Positions 35,858 to 44,900 of a DNA stretch of 64,000 nucleotides are shown here, piece by piece (positions within the stretch are counted from its first letter, which is position 1; each line of letters begins with the position of its first letter). The translations under genes were made by a program, and so were the position numbers. The stretch is from Trochalopteron elliotii (lineage: Eukaryota > Chordata > Aves > Passeriformes > Leiothrichidae), in assembly GCA_024734555.1 (NCBI GenBank), contig JANPWX010000097.1, positions 7,675,106-7,739,105 on the forward strand, read 5' to 3'. Below the pieces are notes generated by a model. That model was not told where the DNA came from and searched no databases. It worked only from the letters and a program-made list of their open reading frames with translations.

Positions 35858-37006
35858 CTATTTTCCTTGGTGTACTTGGAGGTCTTCTTTACAAAGGTAT
35901 CTGTCTTTCACACTTGTTAGCAGTCGCTGCCAGAGACTGAGAGGTTCTTGGGTTTTTCCAATTCCCTGGTCAATGACCACATCCCGGGACAGCGATCCCA
36001 GTTGTCTGGCCTCAATTCCATCCAGAATGGTGTCATTGGCTGCAGCGTCCCAGATGCGGAGCAGCCAGGTCAGGATGGACTCGTTGGTCTGGCGGGTGAA
36101 TTCCCTTCGCAGGTCACGCAGCTCACCCAGAGATAGAGAGCGGGTGATGATCTCTGTCTCTGTCTCTTCTACTGGGTGCGAAGGTCCTGCTGCATCCTCG
36201 TCAGTCACTGTGCGGACTGATTTGCTCTTTACTTTCTTCTTCTGAGTGGTGGCAACTGCTACTGGTTTAGGCTGTTCCAGTTCAGTGACGGTTTGTGTGG
36301 AGATGGTGACAGCACCTTTGGTTCCTTTCTCCTCTGTGACAGACTGCATAGATGTGGACACCGTTGCCTCACTTTTGGCTTCTTTTCCTTCTGTGATGGT
36401 CTGCGTAGATGTGGACACTGTTGCCTCACTTTTGGCTTCTTTTCCTTCTGTGATGGTCTGTGTAGATGTGGACACTGTTGCCTTGCCTTTGGCTCTCTTC
36501 TTCTTTGTGGCAGTCCGTGTAGATGTTACTGCTGTTGCTTTGCTTTTCATTCCCTCTACTTCTTCTTTAAGATGCTGTATCACACCATGTAGTGTTTTGA
36601 TTCTGAGCATTGTGTGGGCTGTGCAGAGGAGACCGAGCAGGACTAACAATAACCCCATGCTGTCCTTGGCATCCAGAGGGTACTCAATATTTACAAAAAC
36701 TGCTGTGTCATGCCTGAAAAGCTTGAAAAAATCATTCTTTACCCCTCCCCACAGGGGCTGGGTGAGATTATTGAGGCCCTGGATGTAGCATCCTGGACCA
36801 GAACAGGAGTACAAAGCTGGGTATATGTTCTGAATGATGTTCATTGCCTTGGAGTTTATCAAGCCATGGACATAATAGAGCAATAAAGCAATTTTAGTAC
36901 CATACCCTGGTCTACGCAGGAGCATTAAGACCGGCAGATAGTACCCCAGGTGCGGAAAAATATAGAGAGATAGGTACAAGACACATGTGAGCATGCTGAG
37001 CATCAT
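35858..37006 (-). pseudogene. gag: Gag N-terminal part with membrane-protein-like head
   Basis: 382 codons from a true ATG (37004-37006, preceded by another in-frame stop at 37025-37027) to TAG 35858-35860. The only ATG-start frame in the provirus that leads into gag begins 60 bases after the PBS. Residues 1-30 are strongly hydrophobic, like a signal peptide or first membrane span. Residues 31-116 hold two Cys (68 and 73) and an NLT sequon at 80-82. Residues 117-131 (GLLLVLLGLL core) form a second hydrophobic helix. A helical segment at 132-152 is followed by a Lys/Thr/Ser/Glu-rich repeat zone (about 155-265) and, from about 285, the start of a capsid-like domain with LTWLLRIWD. Most retroviral Gags start with a soluble matrix domain, so this head is unusual. 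Confidence 0.8.
36306..36533 (-). repeat. 57-bp tandem repeats in gag (about four units)
   Basis: Units start at 36306, 36363, 36420 and 36477, an exact period of 57 bases (19 codons), so the frame is kept. The units at 36363 and 36420 are nearly identical; the outer two are diverged. They encode an acidic/basic Ser-Thr-rich motif containing STSTQTITEGKEAKSE or relatives. The array probably expanded by unequal exchange or template slippage. Confidence 0.9.
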
Positions 37007-37065
37007 GGCAAACAGGTGCCTGCCTCAATATGAAATTGTAATTCTGACCTTCCTCAGTGCCTCTT

Positions 37066-37083
37066 GCCCCACGTTGGGCGCCA
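37066..37083 (-). promoter_or_regulatory. Primer binding site, tRNA-Lys type
   Basis: On the proviral strand the 18 bases read TGGCGCCCAACGTGGGGC, complementary to the 3' end of tRNA-Lys1,2, the primer used by Mason-Pfizer-type betaretroviruses. Four bases (CATT) separate it from the end of the 5' LTR. This is the site where minus-strand DNA synthesis begins. Confidence 0.88.
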
Positions 37084-37138
37084 AATGTGTGATGGTTTGA
37101 AAGCAAAACTAGTGAGAGGCTCCAAGTCAGAAATACAA

Positions 37139-37144
37139 TTTAAT
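37139..37144 (-). terminator. Polyadenylation signal ATTAAA in the 5' LTR
   Basis: ATTAAA on the proviral strand lies about 175 bases downstream of the TATA-like box, just after a C-T-run-C tract. The 3' LTR carries the same hexamer, which is the one expected to end the viral transcript. Confidence 0.4.
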
Positions 37145-37317
37145 AGGAAAAGAAAAAAAAAGAAATTAAATAAATGCAATAATACAAAAGACCCCTGACA
37201 GAGTCAGAATACAACCTGAGCAAGATGATGGAAGCAGCAATCCCGTAGAAAGGTCTGGTAGCTCTGATCCTCTGTAGATCCAGTGGGTAAGGTACCCCGT
37301 ATTGTCCCAGATCCCAG

Positions 37318-37323
37318 ATTATA
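37318..37323 (-). promoter_or_regulatory. TATA-like box in the 5' LTR
   Basis: The proviral strand reads CATATAATCTGGG, with TATAAT at these positions, in the expected U3 location upstream of the polyadenylation signal. The start of R is inferred to lie about 25-30 bases downstream, near 37290. No activity can be judged from sequence. Confidence 0.35.
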
Positions 37324-37419
37324 TGCAGGTGAGAATGCTTGGCTCCTCCCCCTGGGTGCAGCATCTCACAATGGAATAATGAGTCATACAGGGGGGTCCT
37401 TGATGGCCCATTAACGGGA

Positions 37420-37442
37420 GATAACTCCCACCAGGAGTTATC
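37420..37442. repeat. Perfect hairpin in the 5' LTR, loop CACCA
   Basis: Arms GATAACTCC (37420-37428) and GGAGTTATC (37434-37442) surround the loop CACCA (37429-37433). The 3' LTR has the same arms with the reverse-complement loop, so the whole hairpin is inverted relative to the other copy. Confidence 0.9.
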
Positions 37443-37452
37443 TGTAAGTCAT

Positions 37453-37527
37453 CAGCAGGCCATTAACAGAAAACACGTTATCAAAAGACCCATTAGCAGA
37501 GGACACCTTAACAAAAGACACCCTAAC
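37453..37527 (-). repeat. Five 15-bp degenerate repeats in U3 of the 5' LTR
   Basis: This is the same array as at 31681-31755, of exactly 75 bases, with one C/T difference (37461 versus 31689). Confidence 0.65.
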
Positions 37528-37639
37528 AGAAAGAGGGAGGGGAGAGTCTGGAAGAATGCTGCTTCAGCAATAGGTTTCCACAGTTCATGAAGATGGTGGT
37601 AGAATACTCTGTGCACATTCTACACCACAACCCAGGACA

Positions 37640-37644
37640 AGAGG
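37640..37644. repeat. Target-site duplication, right copy (AGAGG)
   Basis: It directly follows the LTR terminus CCCAGGACA and matches 31311-31315, which shows that both LTRs came from a single integration rather than a recombination between two loci. Confidence 0.85.
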
Positions 37645-40600
37645 TGATGTAAAACTTTTTCCTGTTGTATGAATACATTTCCAATAGTGTCAATAACATT
37701 TTGAAAATGACCTCTAAAATAGCATTATAAAGTGAATACACAAACTAACTAATATAGGAATATCTTTGTATTGATGAACCCACCCAGTACGTATAAACAC
37801 GTGATGCTCTCATGTGAGCATCTATTCGTATGAGGATTTTATCACAGGCTTGTGTCGAGATAATTGTGGACCGACATAATTACCAGAAAGAATTAATTCC
37901 AGTACTCAAGGGGCTGTTCTAGCATTTTCTTATGTTGTATATTCAGCCTCTTGCTTAAACTGTATTTAAAAATCAGATAAATAACTCTATTATTCTTTTA
38001 TTAAATCTTCACTTGCCATTTCAGTTCCAGTAGTGCTTTGACAAAACTGCAGTACAGAACTCAGTATGCAACAGAATTGCCTTTTTTTCTGCAGTTTTGC
38101 TGGCATTGAGCATTAAAAGAAGTGAGACAATTTGGCCACAGGTGAATTTTTTCTAAATGTCCAACAAGAAGATGTAGCAAAAAAACCCTGGACTGGGAGG
38201 GCTTTGAAAGGCAGATACCCATGAGTAAAAAAAAAATAAAATGAATGGAAGGGCTGCAGGGTAAGGCCTCTGGAAGCTTTGCTTTGCTGAATATTTGATG
38301 GAACAGACTGCAGAGCTCTGCAGTGTGAATCTAGTGAAATCTCTGATGGCATTTGAGAGTTAGCTGTCCTTTCTGGGATTTGCAGTGATTTAATCTGTCC
38401 AACATTCTTGTCTGATAGAGAGGAGAGGGCATAGCAGGGACAGCAGTGAACATAATGAACAATTAACTTAAACAGCACTCTTGGCATGTGGATCTGTCAA
38501 AGTAAAAATAAATGATTGGTAGGTTTCTTAATTCATAATCAGGGATATGATTTTTGATTTGTAAATTGAGTAGGCCAGGATCTACAGAAGATATTGTGAT
38601 ATTTCTGTCAATGAAATCTGTTGGGGAGGATTTGTTGTGGTTTTGTTTTGTTTTGTTTTTTTTTAGTGGATGCTTTTTTTATCAACCTTGGTTCTTGATT
38701 CAGAAAACCCGTTTAGAATCTTGCTCAAGGCCCAGTAGAGTTAAGGTAGATGCTTGAAGCCAGGTTGCTCTTCTTGAATAGATGTAATAATAGTAATGAT
38801 TCTATATGATTCTGTGAAAAGACAGCTCTGTTTTGAGAGAGAGAGAGCTGCTTGCTGATTTGTAAAAGTTAAATGTTAATGCATTTACACCTTTAATAAC
38901 TGTTGTACAATAGGGATAAAAAAATGAGATGAGAAATGCTGAAATGATTCCTGTGTGATTACATACAAATTATACTGCTCATTTCTTTCAGAGCAAGAAA
39001 CAATGGCAGGCTAATGAGAGCTCTACTCTTTCTTAATAGAAATAAAGCTATTAACTGACTGGTTCTGCAAATTTTTGTTTCTTGCAGTTTGCATCTGTTC
39101 AAATGGCATTATAGAGATAAAACCAGTTAGATTCTATTAGCTCCTGAAGTCGTATAAAAGCCTAGAAAACTACTCTGGATGCAGTTATATTTTCAGTGAT
39201 GCATTACTTCATCCAGCCTTAGGTCAAAATAATAATAAGTCACTATCTTGGCATTATATCCTTCCAGCAATACTTTGTTATTTCAGATCCCATAATAAAA
39301 TTATTTGTGGATTATTTGCAGAATTCATTCCCTTCTTTCTATCAGGTTTCAATAAAGATAATAGCAGTCAAAGACAAGACAACATTAAATGTCTTCATGC
39401 AACGCTGCTTTTGAGAAGTAAAATAATCTTATCACTTCTATGTGATAAGAAAGAATCTTATCACCGAGCAAGTTAAATTATGGACAGGTAAGCTTGAAAC
39501 AGAATGCAGGGTTTTATGTAAGTTCAGTAGTGATTAAAATATTTAAGTCAGCCAGGCTTGTAATCTGAGACTGATGTTTTCCTAGTAATATTTGGGAGTC
39601 AAAGATAGGGACAGGCACCATGAGATGGCATTTCCCATCTTGGGGAAAAAGGTAGCATCTAATTTTGAAATGTTCAAATTTTTGTTCCTTCTTTGGTTGT
39701 AATAAACTATTCCAAGGGACTCCAGGATTAGAAGATAGCTTTTGAGAGAGGCAAAGACTGTCTTCAGGTGTTTTCCTTTAAACAGAGCTCTGCCAGTATG
39801 TAGGGTTGCAAATCCCACTGAAATGACAGTTCAGTATCTCAAATCCAGTACCTCACTGCTACCTTTCTGGTTATCACAGATGAGGAGGAGTACTGGAAAT
39901 CTTCTGTCAATCTTTACATGTTTGTACTATGCACTCCTAGTGTGTGTATGCCTTGTGCTGGTGAGAAGTTTGGGAAACAGATGGAATGCAGCCCTGATGA
40001 CACTGTGGTGCAGCCAGATCAGTCGGTAAAATTGCTGAGTGTTGGATGAGACTGGCATGTGCACAAGAGTGAGCTGAATTAAAGCTGAGAAAGCTGAACT
40101 CAGAGAAGACATCAGTTGGCATCGTGAATTGAGGAAGATCTCTTAGGCATAATACCAGATCCTGTGGCCAAGTAGTGAGTGCTTTCTGTCAAGTGTGTTC
40201 TGAATCTGGGCCTGTGGTGACTCCTACCTGCTACTGGACTGCAGCAGCTGCAGAACCAGTGTTCCTGTTTGGCCAATTGGCCTGTGTTACTGTGCTTTGG
40301 CAGAACACTGCAAAAGGTCATGCAGTTCTTCTTTTAATGTTTGTTTCTCCATGAGTTCTTTAGATTTAACCTACAGTCTAATTACTCTTCCTCAAATAGG
40401 CAAGGTCTGCAGCCTGAGTTTTTTTGTACTGTAGGAGATAATGGATTGTGAATCAGTCAATTCTCTAAATACCTATGAAGAAGATATAGGCAAGAGCAAA
40501 TGCTGTTTGTTTTTGAATCTCCTCAGGAGCTCACTGTTCAAGTTCTCATTAGTTTTTCTCCCAAATATACACTGTATTGGATTTGTTCAATCATTTTCCT

Positions 40601-41759
40601 GAGACTCTCACCAAGAGCTATGTATAACCTAGCAATATATGTGCTGTATTTCATGATGGCTTTGTCACAAAGAAACAATTTACGTGAGTTCATGACAGTC
40701 AGAATGTGTTGGATACTGCCTTTCATTAGGGAAAAAAGGACAGCATGCCAGCATGTTCCATCTAAAGAATGTGTTTAAAAATAGTAAGTGGTTCTAGAGA
40801 ATTTCCAGGCTCACAAATAGCAGACATGTTACAGTTTATCTCAGTTTCTAGAGGAACACCATCTGAGTGCTGAACTGAACTTTGGTCAAGATAACAGGGG
40901 TGTTAGGATTCAGAATAACTAATGATGAACCATGAGAAATACCAGGAAAGGTTCTGATGGTTTTAAGTGTCTTGCTGAATGTGTTGGTGGAATTTATTTT
41001 GGTTTTTTTTGAAGAATGTAATTGCTGTTACAGTAGGTCTGAAAGTAGTATTCAAGTATTCACAAATTTACTCTAAGTCATAAAGTATCTCTTAGTGATA
41101 CAACAATCTTATCACTAAGATACATACATTAAGATCATTAAGTTTTATACAAGGTATGTATCACTAAGATGCAAACAAGAACGAGTTGTTTTGTCTTCCA
41201 GACATAGTCAGTAATTCAGACCTTGATTACAGTCCTTTTAGTAAGAAACTGGGAAGAGGTCTAGCGGTTAAGAAAAGTTCTTTCATTTTTATTGACTAAT
41301 TTTAAACTGATAGGTAATATTTTGATTTCAAAATCTCACTCATTTATTTCACTTATATATGATCACAAGGTAACATGGCCTGGAGCATTGGGCTACATGA
41401 TTGGGCTAGGAAATGTTACATGTCTTGGCTTCCATAAATGCAAGGTGGATAGCCTGCTCTCAGCTGCAGTGTAGCACCATTCCACTGCTTCATAATGCTC
41501 TTGATAGATCTGTATTTCTCTTTAATTAGAAAAGTAGAGACTGAACTTAATGGTAATATTTAATTGAAGGTTGTGTTGGCATGATCCCCTGGAATTGTTG
41601 TGTTTTCTGGCCAGACTGGCAGCAGAAATGGAAAGTCGAGCTGGTATGAAACCAGTGTCAGAATAGCTACAATTAGTGGTAACAGGGATGCAACTGTGTG
41701 GCCTTTGTGCAGCTCTGGGAGATGCTAAGCCATTGGAATAGTGGAATTTTGTGAAGCTT
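37645..41759. other. Intron-like or intergenic DNA, no supported gene
   Basis: This is AT-rich DNA with stops in all frames. A short inverted repeat around 39428-39449 (CTTATCAC, six bases, GTGATAAG) and a cluster of ATCACTAAGAT-type motifs at 41085-41175 are the only structures I notice. Open frames such as 39742-40029 and 38113-38487 have no recognisable domain. Confidence 0.45.
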
Positions 41760-41975
41760 TTTCACAGAATCAGTTAGGTTGGAAATGGCCTCTGAGATCA
41801 TCAAGGCCAGCTTCTGATTGAATACCCCCATATCCCCCATGTTAACTGGACCATGGCATTGGTGTGCCATGTCCAGTCTTTCCTTGAACATCTCCAAGGA
41901 TGGTGACTCCACCACCTCTCTAGGCAGCCCATTCAAGGGCCCATTTTGTCAAAAAGCTACTCAGTCCTAGTAAGC
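41760..41975 (-). mobile_element. CR1 LINE 3'-end fragment
   Basis: The plus strand runs through the reverse complement of the CR1 3' region in order: TTCACAGAATCAGTTAGGTT, a GATCATCAAGGCCAGCTTC stretch, TCCTTGAACATCTCCAAGGA, ACTCCACCACCTCTCTAGGC and AGCCCATTCAAGGG. It is better preserved than the copy at 15758 but still diverged. It explains the minus-strand open frame at 41673-41936. Confidence 0.85.
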
Positions 41976-44569
41976 ATTTTGAAATGGAAAAGCAGTCATG
42001 ACAGTAAATGTGCTCTCTTCTTCTATGGGTATGTGAAGGTTTAAATTATTTCTTCTTTTGTCTGTTTCTATGAAGGCTTATTCTATGCAACTTGTGTTCA
42101 TATAGGTTATTCTACTGTTATTCGAAGTTTTCAGCAAGTTGTTTTGTTTATTTGTTTAGGGTGGGTTTTTAAATTATTTTCTGTCTTAGCGTAGTGTAAA
42201 AACTTTGTATTGCCTGAAAACCTTGCTGGTGGAAGTGCATAATTGTATATATTAATAATTGCATTTGTTACTAGACTAGAGTCTTGATTAAAGCAATTTC
42301 ATTTGCCAGAGGGCCTTGTCCTTCTTTATCACACTCAGACATGTTGAATTTGCATTCAGCTGACTACAGTCAAAGATTTCTAGTGAAAATGAAAGTCCCA
42401 AAACAGAATCTTCTTTTATTAAACATGAATCTACCTGTTTCTCTTCCCTCCATGTTGACTTAAGAGATATAAGCAAGAACACTGTAACTTGAAAGCAACA
42501 TTTTACTCTGACATTCATTATACACTGTGTCTCTGAAGCCTAAGAATGTCCAAGAAGTAGTGTTACTTTTGAAAAAGGCAGAATCATCTACTTGAGTAAG
42601 ATATGTGGTATTTCTGGAATGAGAAATCTTGACAGAGATGTTTATACTTATTAGTTAAAGTTATTAATTCAGTTAAACAGTTTGATATTCTGCACAGTGT
42701 ATGGTACATTTGTGTGGCACATTTTTACCTCTTGAATTTCCTAAGCTGAGTTGTCTTAGGTATCCTAATGTGGTGGAGGAATCATTGTATTCACTCTCTC
42801 CTTTTTTAACATGTCTTGTGGTTAAAACTTGCCTTCAGTCATGACTTTTATTGCTTGGTGCTGTTGTACCACAGGCACTGTTTTCTTGAGCAGGGAGAGC
42901 TCTTCTGTGACCCAAATATTCTAAAGCTGAAAAGAGAATCAAGCTCAGAGCTTGACCAGAATTGTGTTCTTTGGACCACTTCAATATTTTTTCTTTCAAA
43001 ACTACCTGTTTTTTTAATTTCAAACAGAAAGACTAGATGATGACATAGCTCCTTTGCACCCCTCTTTGAAATAGGACTAAATTAATTGATGTCTCTCCTT
43101 GCAGCTATGTTGGCAAGTTCTGTCAGCATCTTTCATCTTGCTGCATACCTGCTGGGAGAGGCAAGGCTCCTTGCCAGCCTAGTTCAGGATTGTATCCCTT
43201 AAGAATACTTCCAGTAACTCTCTACCCTTGTTAGAAATCCCAGCTTCTCTTTAATTGCACTATTCAGTAATTCTCCTAAAATAAAGAGAGTGATGCCAAT
43301 GTGAAGTTCTTTGCATGGAGTTCTCAGTCTTTGCTTGGCTTTAGCCACAATCTTGACACTCAGAAAATCAGTACAGCTAAATGGAAAAGAACATTTGAAA
43401 ATGAGATCAGATTGATTTGTACAGAGCCTACCTCTGGAGGCTTAGTGGTTTGTGTTCAAGATCCTTCAAAGAAGGGTCTTTGTATTAAAAATTCTTTGTA
43501 ATACAATCTAATCAGAATGCATTGTGTCTTTGCTTCCTTTGCTCTAAAGAGCGAGCAGTAGGAAATTTGGCATTCATGGCTTCTATATCTTTGAAAAATT
43601 CTAACATTCTTCATAACATACCTTTTGTACATGTGTTAGAAAACTTTAACAGAAATACACAGAAATAGCATCTGTGCTGTAATTTGGCAAATTAGGATTT
43701 GTAGTTTGTCACCATTATGAGAGGGGTGTTCATATTAAAAAATTAGAATAAGAAGTTTACCCCTTGGTCATTGAGCATGACTCACTAGGATCTTTCTTCC
43801 CCCAGACTACAATGATGCAGCTGTTTCCAAGATCTTTGTAAGAGTTGCTATCAGAATTGCTGTATCTTCCTGACAGAACTTGCTTAAGTTCACTATGGAA
43901 TATTAGGAGAAGACAGGCTCAGTGTATTGTCCCATTGCACTTGAAAAAACTGTGTCAGGTGAAGCTGTAAAGCTGTGAGGTCATTTGAGGATTATGAAAT
44001 TGCTCCTTGAATAAGAGAGAGCTCTGGATTAGTCCCTTTAAAATATAATGGGAGAAGTATCCCCTTGGCAACACTTGCATTCAGTAATCAAATGGAGCTT
44101 GAATTAAAGTCCTCAGCACAAAACTACTGTGAATGCAGTAAATGCAGTAGCAAACAGGTCAGGCCTGTGACAGTGCTTATGCTGCTGCTTGTATGGTACC
44201 TAGTGAGGTATGTCCTAAATTCTCTAAGGCAGCAAAACTTTGTGAGAAAGAAGCAGCCAACCTGTTGGAAGGCTTTAGAGGATAAGGATTACAGCATAGT
44301 AGAAAGAAAATAAGGTGGAAGGACTTTCTCTCCTGTGAAGAAATGGATAATAAGGATAAAGAAACTCCACACAAAGAGTGAATGATCCTTCAGTGACTCT
44401 ACAGCCAATGTTTTGCAGGAGCCATGGGAAAGAGGAAGTAAATTAGAGAGAAATCAACACTGCAGAAACAAGAGTTGTTCTTCTGCCTTACGAAGAAAAG
44501 ATCAGGAAGGGTTTAGCTTACTGAAAATGTCCCAGCACAAATCCATTCATTTACATCTGTGTATTCTGT

Positions 44570-44900
44570 AAGGAACCTGTGGGCACTCTCAGACATTGCT
44601 GTCCCTGCACAGCCCCTCAGCGTTCCCCTCCCACCCTGTCCATGTACTGGGATCCCATGTCAGCCTCCCCAGCAGCAGGGTCAGTCTCCAGCTGCCCACA
44701 GCCATGCTCTGCTCAGCCACTGGCCACGCTGAGCCACGCTCACTGGTGGCCCACATTGCAACCTGGCTTCGGACTGACTCTGGGGAGGTGCCCAGTGTCT
44801 GGAGGTGGGTTAAGCTTTGGCTACCAGACCTAGAGGCACACCCCTCATGGGGACCTCCCACTGCTCCTGGGCCCTGGCGCCCACAGAGCTTTGTCTTGGC
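44570..44900. other. GC-rich patch of unknown nature
   Basis: About 330 bases are much richer in C and G than the surroundings, with open frames in several phases on both strands (44579-44833 and 44596-44991 plus, 44589-45032 minus). Composition alone would make such frames long. I see no domain, splice sites or LTR ends. It could be an inserted repeat, a decayed gene fragment or an ancient conserved element. Confidence 0.4.

Larger units (their letters stand above)
31316..37639 (-). mobile_element. Near-full-length endogenous retrovirus, antisense, ERVL-like, env-less
   Basis: The 6324-bp provirus has LTRs of 552 bp each at both ends (TG...CA on either strand), an 18-nt primer binding site next to the 5' LTR, and gag-pro-pol in a single minus-strand frame. 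It is flanked by the 5-bp duplication AGAGG at 31311-31315 and 37640-37644. The order on the minus strand is 5' LTR (37639-37088), PBS, gag, protease, reverse transcriptase, RNase H, integrase, polypurine tract, 3' LTR (31867-31316). There is no room for env: about 90 bases separate the last pol-frame stop from the 3' LTR. The shared gag-pol frame, lack of env, lack of a visible CCHC knuckle and 5-bp duplication point to class III. Internal stops make it non-coding as it stands. Confidence 0.93.
37088..37639 (-). repeat. 5' LTR of the provirus (552 bp)
   Basis: The LTR has TG...CA ends and is identical in length to the 3' LTR. At the twelve one-directional differences this copy keeps C on the plus strand (G on the proviral strand). 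A TATAAT box lies at 37318-37323 and an ATTAAA polyadenylation signal at 37139-37144 on the minus strand, which suggests the promoter drives transcription toward lower coordinates, opposite to the presumed host gene. Confidence 0.95.

Noticed and set aside
35751..36788. Long plus-strand open frames across the provirus (for example 35751-36245 and 36246-36788)
   Set aside because: They are opposite-strand shadows of gag; the minus strand carries the recognisable retroviral motifs.
37140..37364. Minus-strand open frame of 74 codons in each LTR (also 31368-31592)
   Set aside because: It lies wholly within LTR regulatory sequence and is present twice only because the LTR is duplicated. No retroviral LTR protein of this kind is recognised.
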